Shown: piece after piece, positions 20,564 through 33,100 of the stretch
Layout: every line of letters starts with the position of its first letter
How positions within the stretch are numbered: the first letter of the stretch is position 1
NCBI GenBank assembly: GCA_964019055.1
Contig: OZ025214.1
Span: 9,548,858-9,612,857, forward strand
Direction: 5' to 3'
Origin: Anthopleura xanthogrammica
Taxonomy: Eukaryota; Cnidaria; Anthozoa; Actiniaria; Actiniidae
DNA: 64,000 nucleotides
The notes under the pieces: model-generated
What the model saw: the letters and a program-made list of their open reading frames with translations, nothing else
What the model was told of the DNA's origin: nothing
Databases searched by the model: none
Position numbers and translations under genes: made by a program

Positions 20564-22680
20564 GAAGAAGAGCGACATCAGACGGATCTTGTTGGCTGCA
20601 CAAAGCACTAACTTCAAGAGTCAGTAGAACTGGAAATTTTGATTGGTAAGCAAAATACTTCTCAAAACGTGTTTAATCTAAAAAACTATCATTGACATTA
20701 CTTCTGTATTGTTCTATCAATGATCTTACTACTGTTAGTTACTCACAAAGTATATTTACTGCTCCATGTTTAGTTATATAAGGATTTGCGAAGGCTACTT
20801 ACAACTCCTCGTCCGTAGCGGGATAAAGCCGTTCATTGTGTTGGATGGTTTTCCCCTACCAGCAAAGTCAAACGAAGTGGAGAGACGGAAAAGGTTAGTA
20901 GATAACTTGCATCTTCTGATGTTCATGGTACTTTCTTCATATACTGTCGTTAACACAAGATGAAAGTTTGCATTTTACCAGCACGAATTCGTAGAGTTTG
21001 AAACCTGTGATGTTTTCACACCTCGGAGTTTTGTCAAATTTTTTATTCAAACTCTATGCTTAAGCTAAAGCCTTATAAATGCTTTATATAATCCTAATAG
21101 AGTGGTTTTCGACTGAGTGGGGTAGTTTCGAAGCCGTATTAACCGTAGCTGTATTCTACTGCAGGACGTGTTGTGGTTAGGTAATTACTGGAATACAACC
21201 AGAAACCATCTCAATGTAAATGTCGTGCTATTGCTATGCGAAAGTTTTTTTCATAAACGTAGTAACAGCAGTAAGCTGTGTAATATTTATTTATCTATTT
21301 TTGGAGGTTATTTATAAGATCACTAATCAGCATTCCGCATTTAACAGGAAAAAAGACGAATTAAAAACCAAGATTGCTGCTCTAACCAGAGCAGGAAAAG
21401 AAAGAAATACCTGGAAATTAAAAGGCCTAGGAGTAACTGTGGAGTTCAAGCACATAGTTGCATTTATAAAGGTTTGTATATAAGCTGGAAAAACTATGGT
21501 CTTATAAAATGGTTCTTGTTGTAAGTCATGGCTATTCTATGTTATGGGTTTGTTGTCAAAAAGGAATATCTTATGTTGTTGCTTCCTTCGAGACTGATGC
21601 CCAAATAGCTTACCTCGTCAGAAAAGGCTTTGCTGATATCGTTATTACGGAAGATTCAGATTTACTTGCCTATGGCTGTCCACAGGTAAGTCATTTTGTT
21701 ATCCTTTCAAAAAAGGGGTTTCAGAATACGAGCAGTGAAAGTACTGGTATAAGCACAGCACCTTTATTATTGGAAATAATACTGATTGCAAAAAAACCAT
21801 AGTAGACTAATCGTAGACTTATTTAGACACTAGTAGACCGTATTTCCTTTGTTTTCTTTTCAAAAGTGTTTGATAACTTGAATTCTTAGTCCTTTATTCT
21901 TAAAAGAATGCCATGTGACAGGTGTTTTGATTCTTTTGTTGAGGTGCTGTACAAACTTAAAATGAATGAAAGTGCAGACCTGTGGGAAATGGACAGCATT
22001 TTGAAGTATCTGAACTTCAATAAACATCAGTTTTTATGTATGTGTATTATTGCTGGTGGTGACTTCACACCAAATATCAAAACTATTGGCATTCACAGAG
22101 CTAAACAGCTTGTAGAAAGTGGTGGTTTTTTGGATGTTCTAAAAAAGCACAAATTTGCCCCAATACACTACGAGGCAGATTTCAGGCAAGCATCAGCTGT
22201 ATTCCATCACCAAGTCATCTATGATATTGAGAAGCTTACAGTCAAAGGCCTTGAACCCTGGAAACAAAATGAACATAAAGAGAGATTTGGTCCTGCATGT
22301 GGAGAGTATCCTTTCTTAAAATCGTCATAAATCCTTTAAAATCAGAATAGTCATAAGTGTGATGAAATAATTGCCCAACCACCCACCCTCCCTCCACCTC
22401 AAATTAGTAAAAATAGTGATATGGTTTTATCAGTGCTATTTAGTACTGATATAAGTTATTGTTTATTATCTAGTAATTTTTCAATATGATTTATAATCAG
22501 AACACATAATACATGGAACAATGTAATCAAACAATCCAATAAATATGTTATTGAATATTATTCCTTACTACATATTCTTTATATTTTACAATGTAAACTG
22601 TGCAACAAACTTTGCTTGTGGCAACATCAACATGGAAAACAGGGACATCGTGAACTCATTTCCTATACCCACAAATGTAT
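20564..22680 (+). pseudogene. EXO1-like 5' flap/exonuclease (FEN/XPG family), partial multi-exon gene
   Basis: Likely exons: 20564-20645 (DGSCWLHKAL), 20774-20893 (FIVLDGFPLPAKSNEVERRK), 21348-21471 and 21563-21685 (SFETDAQIAYL ... VITEDSDLLAYG). Further exons are 21921-about 22304 (MCIIAGGDFTPNIKTIGI, then VFHHQVIYDIEKL) and possibly about 22595-22675 (FACGNINMENRD). The order and motifs match the exonuclease-1 branch: the WLHK motif, the metal-binding acids in LDG, E-x-D, E-D-x-D, and G-x-D of the helix-hairpin region. All these acids are retained. The true N-terminal MGIxGL start and the long C-terminal tail are not found, so I call it partial. Splice sites look good, which would also fit a diverged but live paralogue with unseen terminal exons. 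It does not resemble the surrounding mobile-element genes. Confidence 0.7.
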
Positions 22681-23396
22681 GAAACTAAACCTCAAGTTCT
22701 TTAGAAAACTAGTTTTTCAAATTTGAATAGTTTCACAGACATTTTGCAAACACTAGATTAGACTGATTCCATAAGTGATATAGAGCAGTTTTCGTATGAC
22801 TATGATATAACTTACAGCATGACTGCTTTGCCATAACTGTGTAAGTGCCCTGCATGAAAACACAATATGCCACTTGGCTTTTCACACTCATATGAAATCT
22901 CCTCTATTTTGGTTTTGTTGGTGGTGAACGTCACTGACCTACCATCAACATCTACCACCAAGCACATGAATTACTAATTATTATTAGTCTAAAAACTTTT
23001 CTCTTGTCAAAATAGAAAAATGGAATGACATACATGACTTCAATACACGTTTGCAACCCTCAAAGAGGTAGTTTCAAACATCATTCCTGACAAAAATACT
23101 TGCTTAATCAACATTTATCTGAGCATTTATCTTTAGAAAACGAAGACCAATATATTGTTTTATTATATGAAATAGAGTGTGATATTGAGTGACATCAAAA
23201 TGATAAAATTGATATCCCCACTCCCACCAGTGGGGATACGATTTATATCAACACTGGTGGTGTCAAATTTCGGCCAATCAACTTTCAGTATTTTTTCGCG
23301 CGCTAATGCTCTTGCCAGTTCGCCTTCCGACAGTTTATCTGCCTTTTTTCGGACAGCGAAGGTGACAACAAACTCTCTATTAGTTCTTAAAAGAAG
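22681..23396. other. Non-coding spacer
   Basis: AT-rich and without a supported gene. A short palindromic CCCCACTCCCACCAGTGGGG motif lies at 23217-23236, shortly upstream of the recombinase start. Confidence 0.5.
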
Positions 23397-24773
23397 ATGG
23401 ATTCTGAAATGCCAAGATTTGTTGTCGACATAACAGATGAAGAGCTTACTCAATTTGTGGAACAGCAAGAGAACGTGAATACTAAAAGAAAAACAGCCTA
23501 CGATATCAAACTTTTTGAAGAATTCATTCAAACCACGAATCCTGAACTACTCCGTTCAGCTGCCATTCACGAGCTCTCCACCACAGTTCTGAACGACTTA
23601 CTATCGAGATTCATGTACGGAGTTCGAAAGAAAGATGGTTCTGAATATGAACCAACCTCTTTGAGAGCTATTCTGGGTAGTATCCAGCGATATCTTAACA
23701 GCCATAACTACGGTTTTACTATTTTCAAAGATGTTCAGTTCAAAGGCACAATGACTACACTGAAAGCCAAACAAAAAGACCTTAAAGCAAAAGGTTTGGG
23801 GAATAAACCCAAGGCGGCGGATCTACTAACAGATGAGGAGATTGAAAGACTCTACGCTGCAAAATGTCTGGGAATTCACTCCCCTCAAGCTATCACAAAC
23901 ACTTTGTGGTTGCAAACGACCATTCACTTCGGTTTGCGAGGTGGTAAGGAACAAAGAGACTTATGCTGGGGAGACGTCACGCTCAAACAAACTGCAGATG
24001 GAAAGGAGTATTTAGAATACTCCGTTGAAAGGCAAACAAAAACAAGAAGTGGTTCTGATCCTAGAGACACTCGCAAAGTTAAGCCTAAAATGTTCTCACA
24101 TCCCGAACTTCCGACCGAAAAGGATCCAGTTCGTGTTTACAAAATTTACGCTCAAAAGCGCCCAGAGAGCACAAATAACGATGAATCTCCGTTTTATTTG
24201 GTGACGAACACTCTACAGTATGGTACAACATCCAGACCATGGTTCAAATCACAGCCAATTGGTGTTAACAAGCTCAATTCTTTACTGAAATCCATGGCAA
24301 ACGAGGCGAATTTGGTACTCGATTCAAGTAAACGACTGACGAACCACAGTGCACGAAAACACCTTGCTCAAAAACTGACCGACCACGAAGTCCCACCAAC
24401 TCACATAATGCAGATCACAGGGCACCGAAATATCAATTCTGTGAACAATTACTCATCTCTTTCGGACAAACAACAAGAGAAAATATCAGATATTTTGTCA
24501 TTCACGGGTCCCAAAAGTACCACAACAAAGCAACTTTCTATTGAGTCGGCCGAAAAATATCAGTGTGTTAGTTTTCCGGCCGAAACACAGCAAATGACCT
24601 CACCTGGTTTTGGATCTCTTATCTCGGGAACGATAACTGGAGGAACATTTAATATCAATGTACATTTACAGCAGAAAAGATCCCCTGATAAACCAGAGGA
24701 TACAGTGATATCTGAATGTAGAAAATTGAAACGAATACGCGTTATAGAAAGCAGCGACGAAAGTCAGGAGTAA
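23397..24773 (+). CDS. Intact tyrosine recombinase, Crypton/DUF3504-like, 458 aa
   Basis: Single-exon frame with no interruptions. Residues about 25-140 form the helical core-binding domain (NTKRKTAYDIKLFEEFIQ, then VRKKDGSEYEPTSLRAILGS). The catalytic domain follows with R in HFGLRGGKEQRDLCWGD, H-x-x-R in LTNHSARKHL, H in ITGHRNINSV and the nucleophile Y in NNYSSLS. These residues would cleave and rejoin DNA through a 3'-phosphotyrosine link. The C-terminal 90 residues are serine/threonine-rich and end in a basic and then acidic tail. It is a paralogue of the broken gene at 10231-11599. Such genes are either Crypton-type mobile elements or host genes derived from them. The lack of obvious flanking repeats leaves both possible. 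The start ATG fits the paralogue's start region. Confidence 0.88.
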   Translation: MDSEMPRFVVDITDEELTQFVEQQENVNTKRKTAYDIKLFEEFIQTTNPELLRSAAIHELSTTVLNDLLSRFMYGVRKKDGSEYEPTSLRAILGSIQRYLNSHNYGFTIFKDVQFKGTMTTLKAKQKDLKAKGLGNKPKAADLLTDEEIERLYAAKCLGIHSPQAITNTLWLQTTIHFGLRGGKEQRDLCWGDVTLKQTADGKEYLEYSVERQTKTRSGSDPRDTRKVKPKMFSHPELPTEKDPVRVYKIYAQKRPESTNNDESPFYLVTNTLQYGTTSRPWFKSQPIGVNKLNSLLKSMANEANLVLDSSKRLTNHSARKHLAQKLTDHEVPPTHIMQITGHRNINSVNNYSSLSDKQQEKISDILSFTGPKSTTTKQLSIESAEKYQCVSFPAETQQMTSPGFGSLISGTITGGTFNINVHLQQKRSPDKPEDTVISECRKLKRIRVIESSDESQE

Positions 24774-24899
24774 GAAAAGTATAACGTACTTTTACAAGTT
24801 TGAGAAGTATTTTTCCTTCACTGTGTTTCAAACATTTTAAACTTATAGTTTTGAGCACTTTTTGCTCAGTTTTGTATATTATCAATGTAAAAAGTCAAA

Positions 24900-25735
24900 T
24901 CATGGAAGTAAGTTTGCCTACACTTTATACAATGATAAGAAAAAGGCTATACCATTTACGAGTCAGGCACGATGGGCGATGAGGATTGTAATTTACAGTA
25001 TGAATCCATTAGATGGAAAGATGCATACGAATTAGCCTTTAAATGTTCTAAAAACGTTAGAATTAATGTCTTTCAATTCAAATTTTTACATAGGCCATTG
25101 CCAACCAAACACTTTTTAAAAATAGTTAAGATAGTAGAAAATGAAAACTGTAGTTTCTGTGAACAAGAACCAGAGACTCTCTTTCATTTATTTTGGAAAT
25201 GCAATGTAACCCAAGCTTTTTGGTCTAGTCTAAACTTGTCCTTCAAAGTTGTAATATAATTCCCTTTAACTATGTTTTAAAGGCAAAAAATATTTTGGGC
25301 CTATTTCCAGATAACTCAAATTATAAAATACAAATCAATTATATATTTTTACAAGCTCGTCACTATATATGGATTTGTAAAAACAAGGAGACTACACCAT
25401 CACTAGATGGTTTCCTTGTTTTGCTAAAATCTATGTATTGTACTGAAAAAAACGAAGAAAAAATATTGTAAAAAAAGTCTATGATAAAATGGGTTTTCCC
25501 TGACCTAGAGAAATAACTAAACATATTTGAAAATCAAAAAACAACTAATTTTTGGAGTGCAGCTTCTTACTTTTTTTCTTTTCTCTCAAATATTTTATCG
25601 TATACTTTTGTTAGTTTTGTTTGTAATTTACTATTTTTTTTTTGTACTTCGTGTCTGTAATTTTTTGTATTTATTGTATCTTATTAAATCTGTAAACATG
25701 AAAAATAATTAAAAAATAAATAAATAAATAAATAT
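24900..25735 (+). mobile_element. 5'-truncated LINE 3' end (zf-RVT) with AAAT-repeat tail
   Basis: The frame 24972-25259 reads FQFKFLHRPLPTKHFLKI ... CSFCEQEPETLFHLFWKC, the zinc-binding region found after reverse transcriptase in many LINEs. A broken C-terminal remnant follows, then an (AAAT)n tail ending near 25735. 5' truncation is typical of LINE insertion. Confidence 0.75.
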
Positions 25736-25989
25736 TTGACGCGTAAATAGTTCATACTTTTAAAGCAGTAATATAGCCTTTTATTGGCAACATTACACTT
25801 TAATTTGGCACCCATTTAAGAAAAATAGTCTTTAAATTTCGATTCAACGTGTGACCAGGTGAATTTGATTGCTTGATGGAGAAAAAGTGTTTCAACTTAC
25901 CGGTAGAATCTGACGAATACCTTGTCGGATGTCTGCCATCTTGAAAATACTCTAATTAATGCATTGCGACCTGAGAGCAACCACCACCT

Positions 25990-26606
25990 GTATTGAACGT
26001 GTGTTTGCCGTGGCTGAGGGATCCTAAGGCTTCATTTCTGAGCCATAGGTCCTGAAAGTCTTGTATGGAGTCTTTGTCTTTGGGAAGCACAGGTAATTCG
26101 TTTGTTATTTATGATATCATATAGTTTTTCTCCCCTCGACCTTATTGTATGCTATTGTAAATCAAATTTAGAAGCTATCTATCTTGGTTAACTTTTACAG
26201 TTATTATAGATAGCTTGTCTCAATTTAGGTTAAGTTATAATTCTTTGTAAATGTAATGTAATAACAAAAAATAACACTAAATAAATATAAGTATGTATGT
26301 GTATGTGTAGCAGTGAGAGCGCTTGCCTCTCACTAAGGCGACCCGAGTTCGAGCCACGCTGGGCTCAGTGTTGTATGTAAGTAGAATTGTTTGTTGGTTC
26401 TCTCCTGTGCTTTGTGGGTTTTTCTGGGTTCTCAGGTTTTTTCACCCCCTCTTTAAAAATCAACTTCTAAATTCCAATTGGAATGCAGTGGAGGAAGAGC
26501 CACTCTGTGGATTCTACTGTTAACATTTATTATTATTATTTATTTATTTGTTTGCATGTTTTTTGTGCTGCATTCGTATCTGTGCTTTGACATCAGCTTT
26601 GAAGAT
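25990..26606 (+). mobile_element. SINE with tRNA-like head (copy 1), interrupted
   Basis: Matches 49571-49964. The leader (TTGCCGTGGCTGAGGGATC) is at 25990-26090. The tRNA-like part with box A-like TAGCAGTGAGAGCG and box B-like GAGTTCGAGCCAC begins at 26308. About 215 bases of other AT-rich sequence lie between, absent from copy 2. The body includes TGGAATGCAGTGGAGGAAGA. Confidence 0.72.
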
Positions 26607-29600
26607 GTCTTGGGGGGTATGGTTTATATTGTAAATGCGCTTCATCACAGCCGATTTGTGTATGGCGAAGCGTGCGGTTTTAAGTATCCAGTTTATCACA
26701 GTGTGTGCCATGTGTTTGTTGTACCAAACAGTTTAGTTTGGTCGTTATGGTTTGGATGGAGTTCGAAAGTTTCGTAATTGCGTGCGGTGGAGTAGTAAAT
26801 GTTCGATAGTTTCCGTTGCGTTTCCAGAGTGTTGTGAACAGTCAGGTCGTGTAGGCGTTTAGCCGTTGGTAATGCTCGGTGTCCTATTTTCCAGTCACCC
26901 TGTTTTTTCCCGGTGGTATGGCCGTAGCCATACTTTTCTGACAAAATGACATTGACCCTTAACGACCTCCGAGAAAGCTGAAATTTGGTGTGTGTGTGTA
27001 GTACTCGCCTAGGTTAGTGCGTGTTTGCAAATTCAAGCCGATCGGGTCAGGGGGGTGAAGCTATACCACTTTGAAAAGTCAAATTTGGCCATTTCCCCCT
27101 ACTTTCGACAGCTCTACCCCCTCACCTAGAAAAACCGAAAAGTGCATCGTAATCAGGAGCTCAAGTACTACCTTGCCGGTGCATATTATGGTCTACGTGT
27201 ATTTCCCGGTGGGGTTACCGTTGGTCGAAGCAAGTCCTGTTTAGGATGTGTGACTAATTAGTGATCTGATTTGCAACCTCATATGTCAATTTGACCAAGT
27301 ACTGTATCTTTAGTGTTTTTCAGGTTTGTGAGGTGAAACTTTCACAGATATTGTAGGACCGTCAAAGAAGGTTGCTGACAAAATTTGGTGGTGATCGATG
27401 CGCATGCGCGGAATTTAGAGCTACTTCTGTTCTACGGCCAAACTGTCGTTTTTCGCTGACATCTGTATTTTTCTTCCGGCTTCTCTGTTTTTTGGACTTT
27501 ATCAACCAAACTTTTTCCACAACATACTGTGATCATTAGCTTTCAGTACTGAAAGTTTTCTTAAGTTTCGGTTTATTTTTGGTACTTTTTTTGGCTTGGC
27601 GGATTTTGGCTGTCAGGGAAAAACGACATCCTTCAAAACACTACCGAAACCTTGGTGTTCGTCATTATTCCTTTAAAGTGGGAGAAAAATAAAGTACTTT
27701 TATTGTAGTTTGTGTTTCTTGGGTGTTTTGTCATGAAAATTTGGGAATTAAGGTCACGTGACCGGTTTTACTGACCCCTATGCAGGATCAACGGATTTCC
27801 ACAAAACCCTCCCGCTCGATACGAAGTTCTTGAGGTAGCACAACAATATATGGCCTGTTGAGTCACCTCGACGTGTTTGATAGTTTAGGGGAGTTTCAAG
27901 CTGTTAAAAACAAGTGCGCATGCGCAGGGATTTTTCAAACCCATTTCATTCCTGGGGCTCTAAAAAATTCAAATCACGTCAGAAAGTAAAACTCATATAC
28001 CTAATGAGTAAACATAAGCCCCTACTACAACATATTTTGAAGCCAACTTCCAAACTTTGGAATTAAGGGAGATATGGCTCATTTAATTAGTGGTCAGCAG
28101 CTATACCCAGTCCAAACTAGGGTTAGAAATAACAACGTTGTTGCTCTAATCATCGAAGTTCGTTTCCTATGGCATTATTGCTTTGGATAAGCGTCATACG
28201 AATAACTCCTAAATTTTGCGATTTAAGGCTTCGCGCATGCGCTAGTACGTCCTAAATTTGCCTGAGCCCGCGATTTTTGAACCCTCCCTTATGGATTATT
28301 TGAGGCAACGAATCCAAATTTTCGGTGTTTTTGTGCTTACTGAGAAGCTATTAACACGTTCTGAAGATTTCATGCTTTTCACGCTTTGCAGTATGGTCGT
28401 AAGGGGGTTTGAATAAAACAGCCAGCGGTAATACCCAGTCCCAACTAGGGTTAGCCATAAATTTGTTGTCGCAATAAAATGCATGTTTATCTTCAAACAT
28501 GAAAGTCACCTTACTGTGCGTCATAGGAAAACGTACAATTTTAGTGGTATATGGCTTATCTGCGACTGTCAAGATAGGTTAGATATTCATGAGCCCGCGA
28601 TATTTAACCCCTCCTAATTTCGTCTCCTTTAGCTTTTTGGAAAAAAAAATCGTCAACTATTGTTTAGAGTGGAAAGATAAACAGTGTGAAAGTAAATATT
28701 CACAGCAAAAGTTTTTACAGAGAAAAGCAGAGATGAAAGAAAAAACGGTCAGCGGTAAGTTTCATTGAGAATTCAACGTCCGCTATTTCCTTAACGTCGC
28801 AACGACTGAATTTGATATTGTTGACGTATGATACTATTAAGGAGCGCAATACGATGCCACCGTTACTAGTCTTTTGCTGGCTTTGCGCATGAGGAATCAC
28901 CGCTGTAATTATATGAGCCCGCAATGGTCGTTCCTACGAAAATCCCCTTTATCGTTTCTAATGGAATTTTTTGCTAAAGAATATTATTGTACACCTAAAT
29001 CTAAGCATTTCTTTTCAATCTCGCTCACTTATGTTCATATTCTCAAAAAATATTAGCGTTAGAAAAGAGCTAACCCTAACCCCCCAAAATCACTAAAATT
29101 GCTCTGTTAAGTATAAAACTTGGTGATATGATGCATATTATTGTCCGTTGACGATATCTATGAAAAAAAATGCAATTTTGTCTATTTGATCTGATTTATT
29201 AACGTTTTCTGTCAAAAAGAGGTAATTTTAAAAAAATCACATATCCTGCGCATGCGCTTTAAACAAGTCTAACTTAAGACTATTCATTGAAAAAGGACTA
29301 CGGTTTATGGAAATAACATGACATTGATAGTATGACCCAGGGAAATACTATTTTTTTCTGTCATCTTCTTGATAAATTTGCTAAAAATCATCTATGATCG
29401 TGAATAAATTGTCATCGTCCCCCCCCCTCCCTTCCTCTCTTCGCTGGTACTTACAGACCGTTGAGGACGTTACTTTTTCGCTATTGAAAAACCTTCAAAA
29501 CACTCCGTTGTTTCTACTTTTTTCTAAATTCCAAGAATCAACATCTGTTTCTAAGGTATGTAGTTACTCGGGAATCACATTTTTTTAAATGATCGAATTG

Positions 29601-30190
29601 TTTTTACTTGGAAAATTAATTTTTTTTTGAATTTTTGAATCTGACGCGTATGCTTACGCCATCTCCCGAAAAAAAACTGTTAAAAAACTTCGTTGTTTCT
29701 TTTTTCTCTACATTCCGAGCATCAATATTTGTTTCTAACGTTGTTGGCTACACGAAAATAATAATTTTACTGATGATCGAATTTTCTTTATCTGTAAAAT
29801 GACATTTTGTTTTTTGAATTTTGTAATCTAACGAGAATCCTTACACCATTTACCAAAACTGATTTTTGGGGGGTGGGGTGGGGAGAGGTAGGAAAAGCAT
29901 ATTTTTTCTAGTTTTTCTTCAAAATCAAAGCTATTTTAACAAGGAAACATGACGAAAACCTTAAAATAACAAAGTACATGATTGATTAAAGGGTTGTGGG
30001 GAAGGGTAGTCAGGGGGGGAATTCAGGGGGGGTTAGGCTATGTTGAATTTAAAATAGATTTTCACGTTTATTGGCATTTTTGAAGCGTAAGTTTCATTTT
30101 CGCGCCGTGCAACTTAACTAAATGTTCTGACTTATAACCAAATGCTCTAACTAAGATTTCTGAGCAACCGTTGTTTTATTTTGTAGGTTA
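26607..30190. other. Long non-coding region with diverged ~325 bp repeats
   Basis: No supported gene. GAGCCCGCRAT-type motifs recur at 28264, 28591 and 28915 (spacing 327 and 324). TACCCAGTCC-AACTAGGGTTAG recurs at about 28105 and 28433, and GCATGCGC palindromes recur repeatedly. This points to a decayed tandem array. G-rich runs occur at 29869-30040. Confidence 0.5.
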
Positions 30191-30195
30191 AAAAA

Positions 30196-33100
30196 ATGTC
30201 TCTAGTTCCAGAAATGTCGCTAAAATGCAACCTTGAGTCCCTAAGAGTTGCATACCATGAACATTATGCAAGCAACCCTACACTAGCAGGCTTGGTAAGT
30301 GTTACAGTTTGTAACATGTCACATAAATTCCACACAGTTTAATGCTTGTTGTGTATTCTGTAGCTTGCGGAGCAGTTCAAATTGAACAAGAAATTGTTGG
30401 TGAAGGTGTATGGCTTCACCAACATAGGGAATATCGACCGTGCCTTGGATGTCCTCCTTCACGACAACATCCCAATCCTGGCAGGTAAGCCCATACTATG
30501 TATCGTAATAAAACATCCTTGCTTTCTCTTCTTACTTTTCTCTTATGACTACCCATTTAAGAATCCCGTTACGCGTTTGGGACGCTGAAAACACCCAAGA
30601 CGAACGTCACTGACGCAGCAGTCCAAACTGGTGAGCTAGTAAAATTCGTCTTTCTTTGAAAAATCCTATAAGTTTTCTAACAAAAGTCTTTCATGCTAGA
30701 TGAATCTTCCGGGTTCCAGAAACTCTCCACGTCATCCAATGTCGCCATCCAGTGCGATGAGGCAGAGAGGATATTGGATGGCGTGGATGAGGATGACGAT
30801 GATTATAAAGTGAGGAAAGCTGGCGCACGTGAAGAGAAAGAGACGCAGACCACATGGAAAGTGGAGATAGTGGAGGCTGGTAAGGACGTTTAAACAAAAA
30901 ATGAATATTCCGAGTATAAAATAATTCACTTCAACTCTTTATTCTGCAGAAATTGATTTAGAGAAGCCAACGTTTGAGAATCCGCTAAGAAGTAAGTGTG
31001 TGATTTGCACCTACTGATGCCACTTATGTGCATATTTTCAGACTCACACTTGTTTGTTCTGTTCGTGTTAAGACATACCGTTAGAACCTAAGGTTGTTAT
31101 CATCGACAAAAACCACCAGCAACAGCAGCAGCAGCAGCAGGTCGACGATAAACCCGTCGCAGTCGAGAATCCGCTCAGAAGTAAGTGTGTGATTTGCACC
31201 TAGTGATGCCACTAATGTGCATATTTTCAGACCCACACTTGTTTGTTCTGTTCGTGTTAAGACATACCGTTAGAACCTAAAGTTGTTATCATCGACACAA
31301 ACCACCAGCAGCAGCAGCAGCAGGTCGACGATAAACCCGTCGCAGTCGATGATGGTATGTATGAGTTTTTGAGCTGCTTCTATAAAAAGTGCAGGCTAAT
31401 GATTATCAACCCTTAAAGGCCTACAGATACTTCAAGTGAAGGTGCCCCCAACTTGCACAAAGCGTTTTTATTCGATACTGGAGGAGGAGGAGGAAGAGGA
31501 GAAGGAGCTGCAAGTGGAGGAAGAGCCGAGTGCAAAGAAGATGAAGAAGATTTGTCACATTTGTGACAAACCTCAAGCCCGCCTTCCGAGGCACCTGAAA
31601 ACTATGCACGGCTGGAGTGAGAAACAGTACAAAGAGTGGATGAAGTACGGCTCGGAAAAGAAACGTAATCCTCTTAGAAAGTGCCCGGTAATGGGATGTG
31701 CTTACAGGAGTGTAAGGTTCGATCGCCATTTCCCCTCCCAACATGGCATCAAGCGGGGAACCGAGGAGTGAGTAAAACCTTTTGCAACACGCACGTCGTC
31801 ATTAAGGTGTAAAAACGTTGATGGTGTGTGACTTTTTTTCAGATACCAACGATTAATGAAGAAACTGCGCGGGAGCATGTTAGTTAAGAAACGTCGAGAG
31901 CTAGGTAGGCAGGCCCCTAACCATAACAAACGATCATGAAAACACAGTCATCGCATGATTTTTTCAATTTGTTTACAAAAAAGAAGGCCGCATCCATTCT
32001 GTCTTGTGCAACATCTACTCCGGCTACTCCGGCTACTCCGGTAACATCAAGTAAGAGTTGGTTTACCTCGATCCTTAAGACTTTGTTATAAATAAATGAA
32101 AAAACGTTCATCCTTTTTTTTCAGCACCAGCCATACCTAAGATCGAAGTTAAACAGATGCAAGAGCAATTGAACGAGGAAGAGGAGGAGCCAGAAGAGGA
32201 CCAGGTGGAGCTATTGAATAGAATGAAGTTGGAAGAGGAGGACGAGGAAAAAGTCCTTGTATCCCTCGGTGTTACTTCAGAGGGGGATTTCGGGAAGTCC
32301 ATCGAGGGTTTCAAGGACTTTTTAATGAAACCTGGCGGCGGGAGAAAGGTAGGTGTTATATCATGTGGATATCTACTCATGCATTGCTTTTGGGTTGTGG
32401 CAACTAATGGTCGGAGCTTGTTTTTACAGGCCGAGCGACAGGCCTTGGTTGTTTCCAGGCAAGTTTGTAAAGTAGCAATGGCCGTTGTCGGGGGTTCTCA
32501 GCCATCCACTATGATGGAACCCTGGGAAGACCTCGACCGTGTCTGGGACGTATTTTTCGAAGCAAATCTTCAGGAATACAAACATTTTTTGGAAGTAAAG
32601 GGTAAGGATGCAGGAGATGTTATATTTTTTCCCCCTATTACGGATCTTAATATTTGCGTGTATGTCTTTTACAGATGGTCCACGAGGTTTAAAACCCAGC
32701 ACCCTCCAGTGCTATTCTATGGCACTGGAGGAATACAGCAACTTTCTGCAATCGACCTTGAAACGAAAGAAAAAGTTACAGGTAAGGCATATTACTTATT
32801 AACATAAAGTATAAATAAGAAATATGTATCCATAACTTAAGGCATCTGACGTCGTTTCTTCTTCGTGTTAGCTTTAGGAACATGCCAAAAAAAATGGCGC
32901 ATTTCCTTAAAGAAGGATAGAAGAATCCAGGTTTGTTGACCTTTTCAGTAATTATCACTTAAAGCAGTGGACTTTAGCCGATGAAATGTGTTTTTTTGTT
33001 GTTCTTTTCTTCAGAGGAACAACCAGTATGTCACGGACAAGTCGACAATGATGACACTTGAAGATGTCTACAAAGTCCTTGAGTCGGAGGTAAATTGATT

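Noticed and set aside
26308..26370. A tRNA gene
   Set aside because: Box A- and B-like motifs are present but no cloverleaf closes. The segment recurs at 49675 with a common body, so it is a SINE head.
26696..26944. Minus-strand 82-residue frame as a gene
   Set aside because: No recognisable domain, no splice context, and it lies in a repeat-rich zone. Too weak to list.
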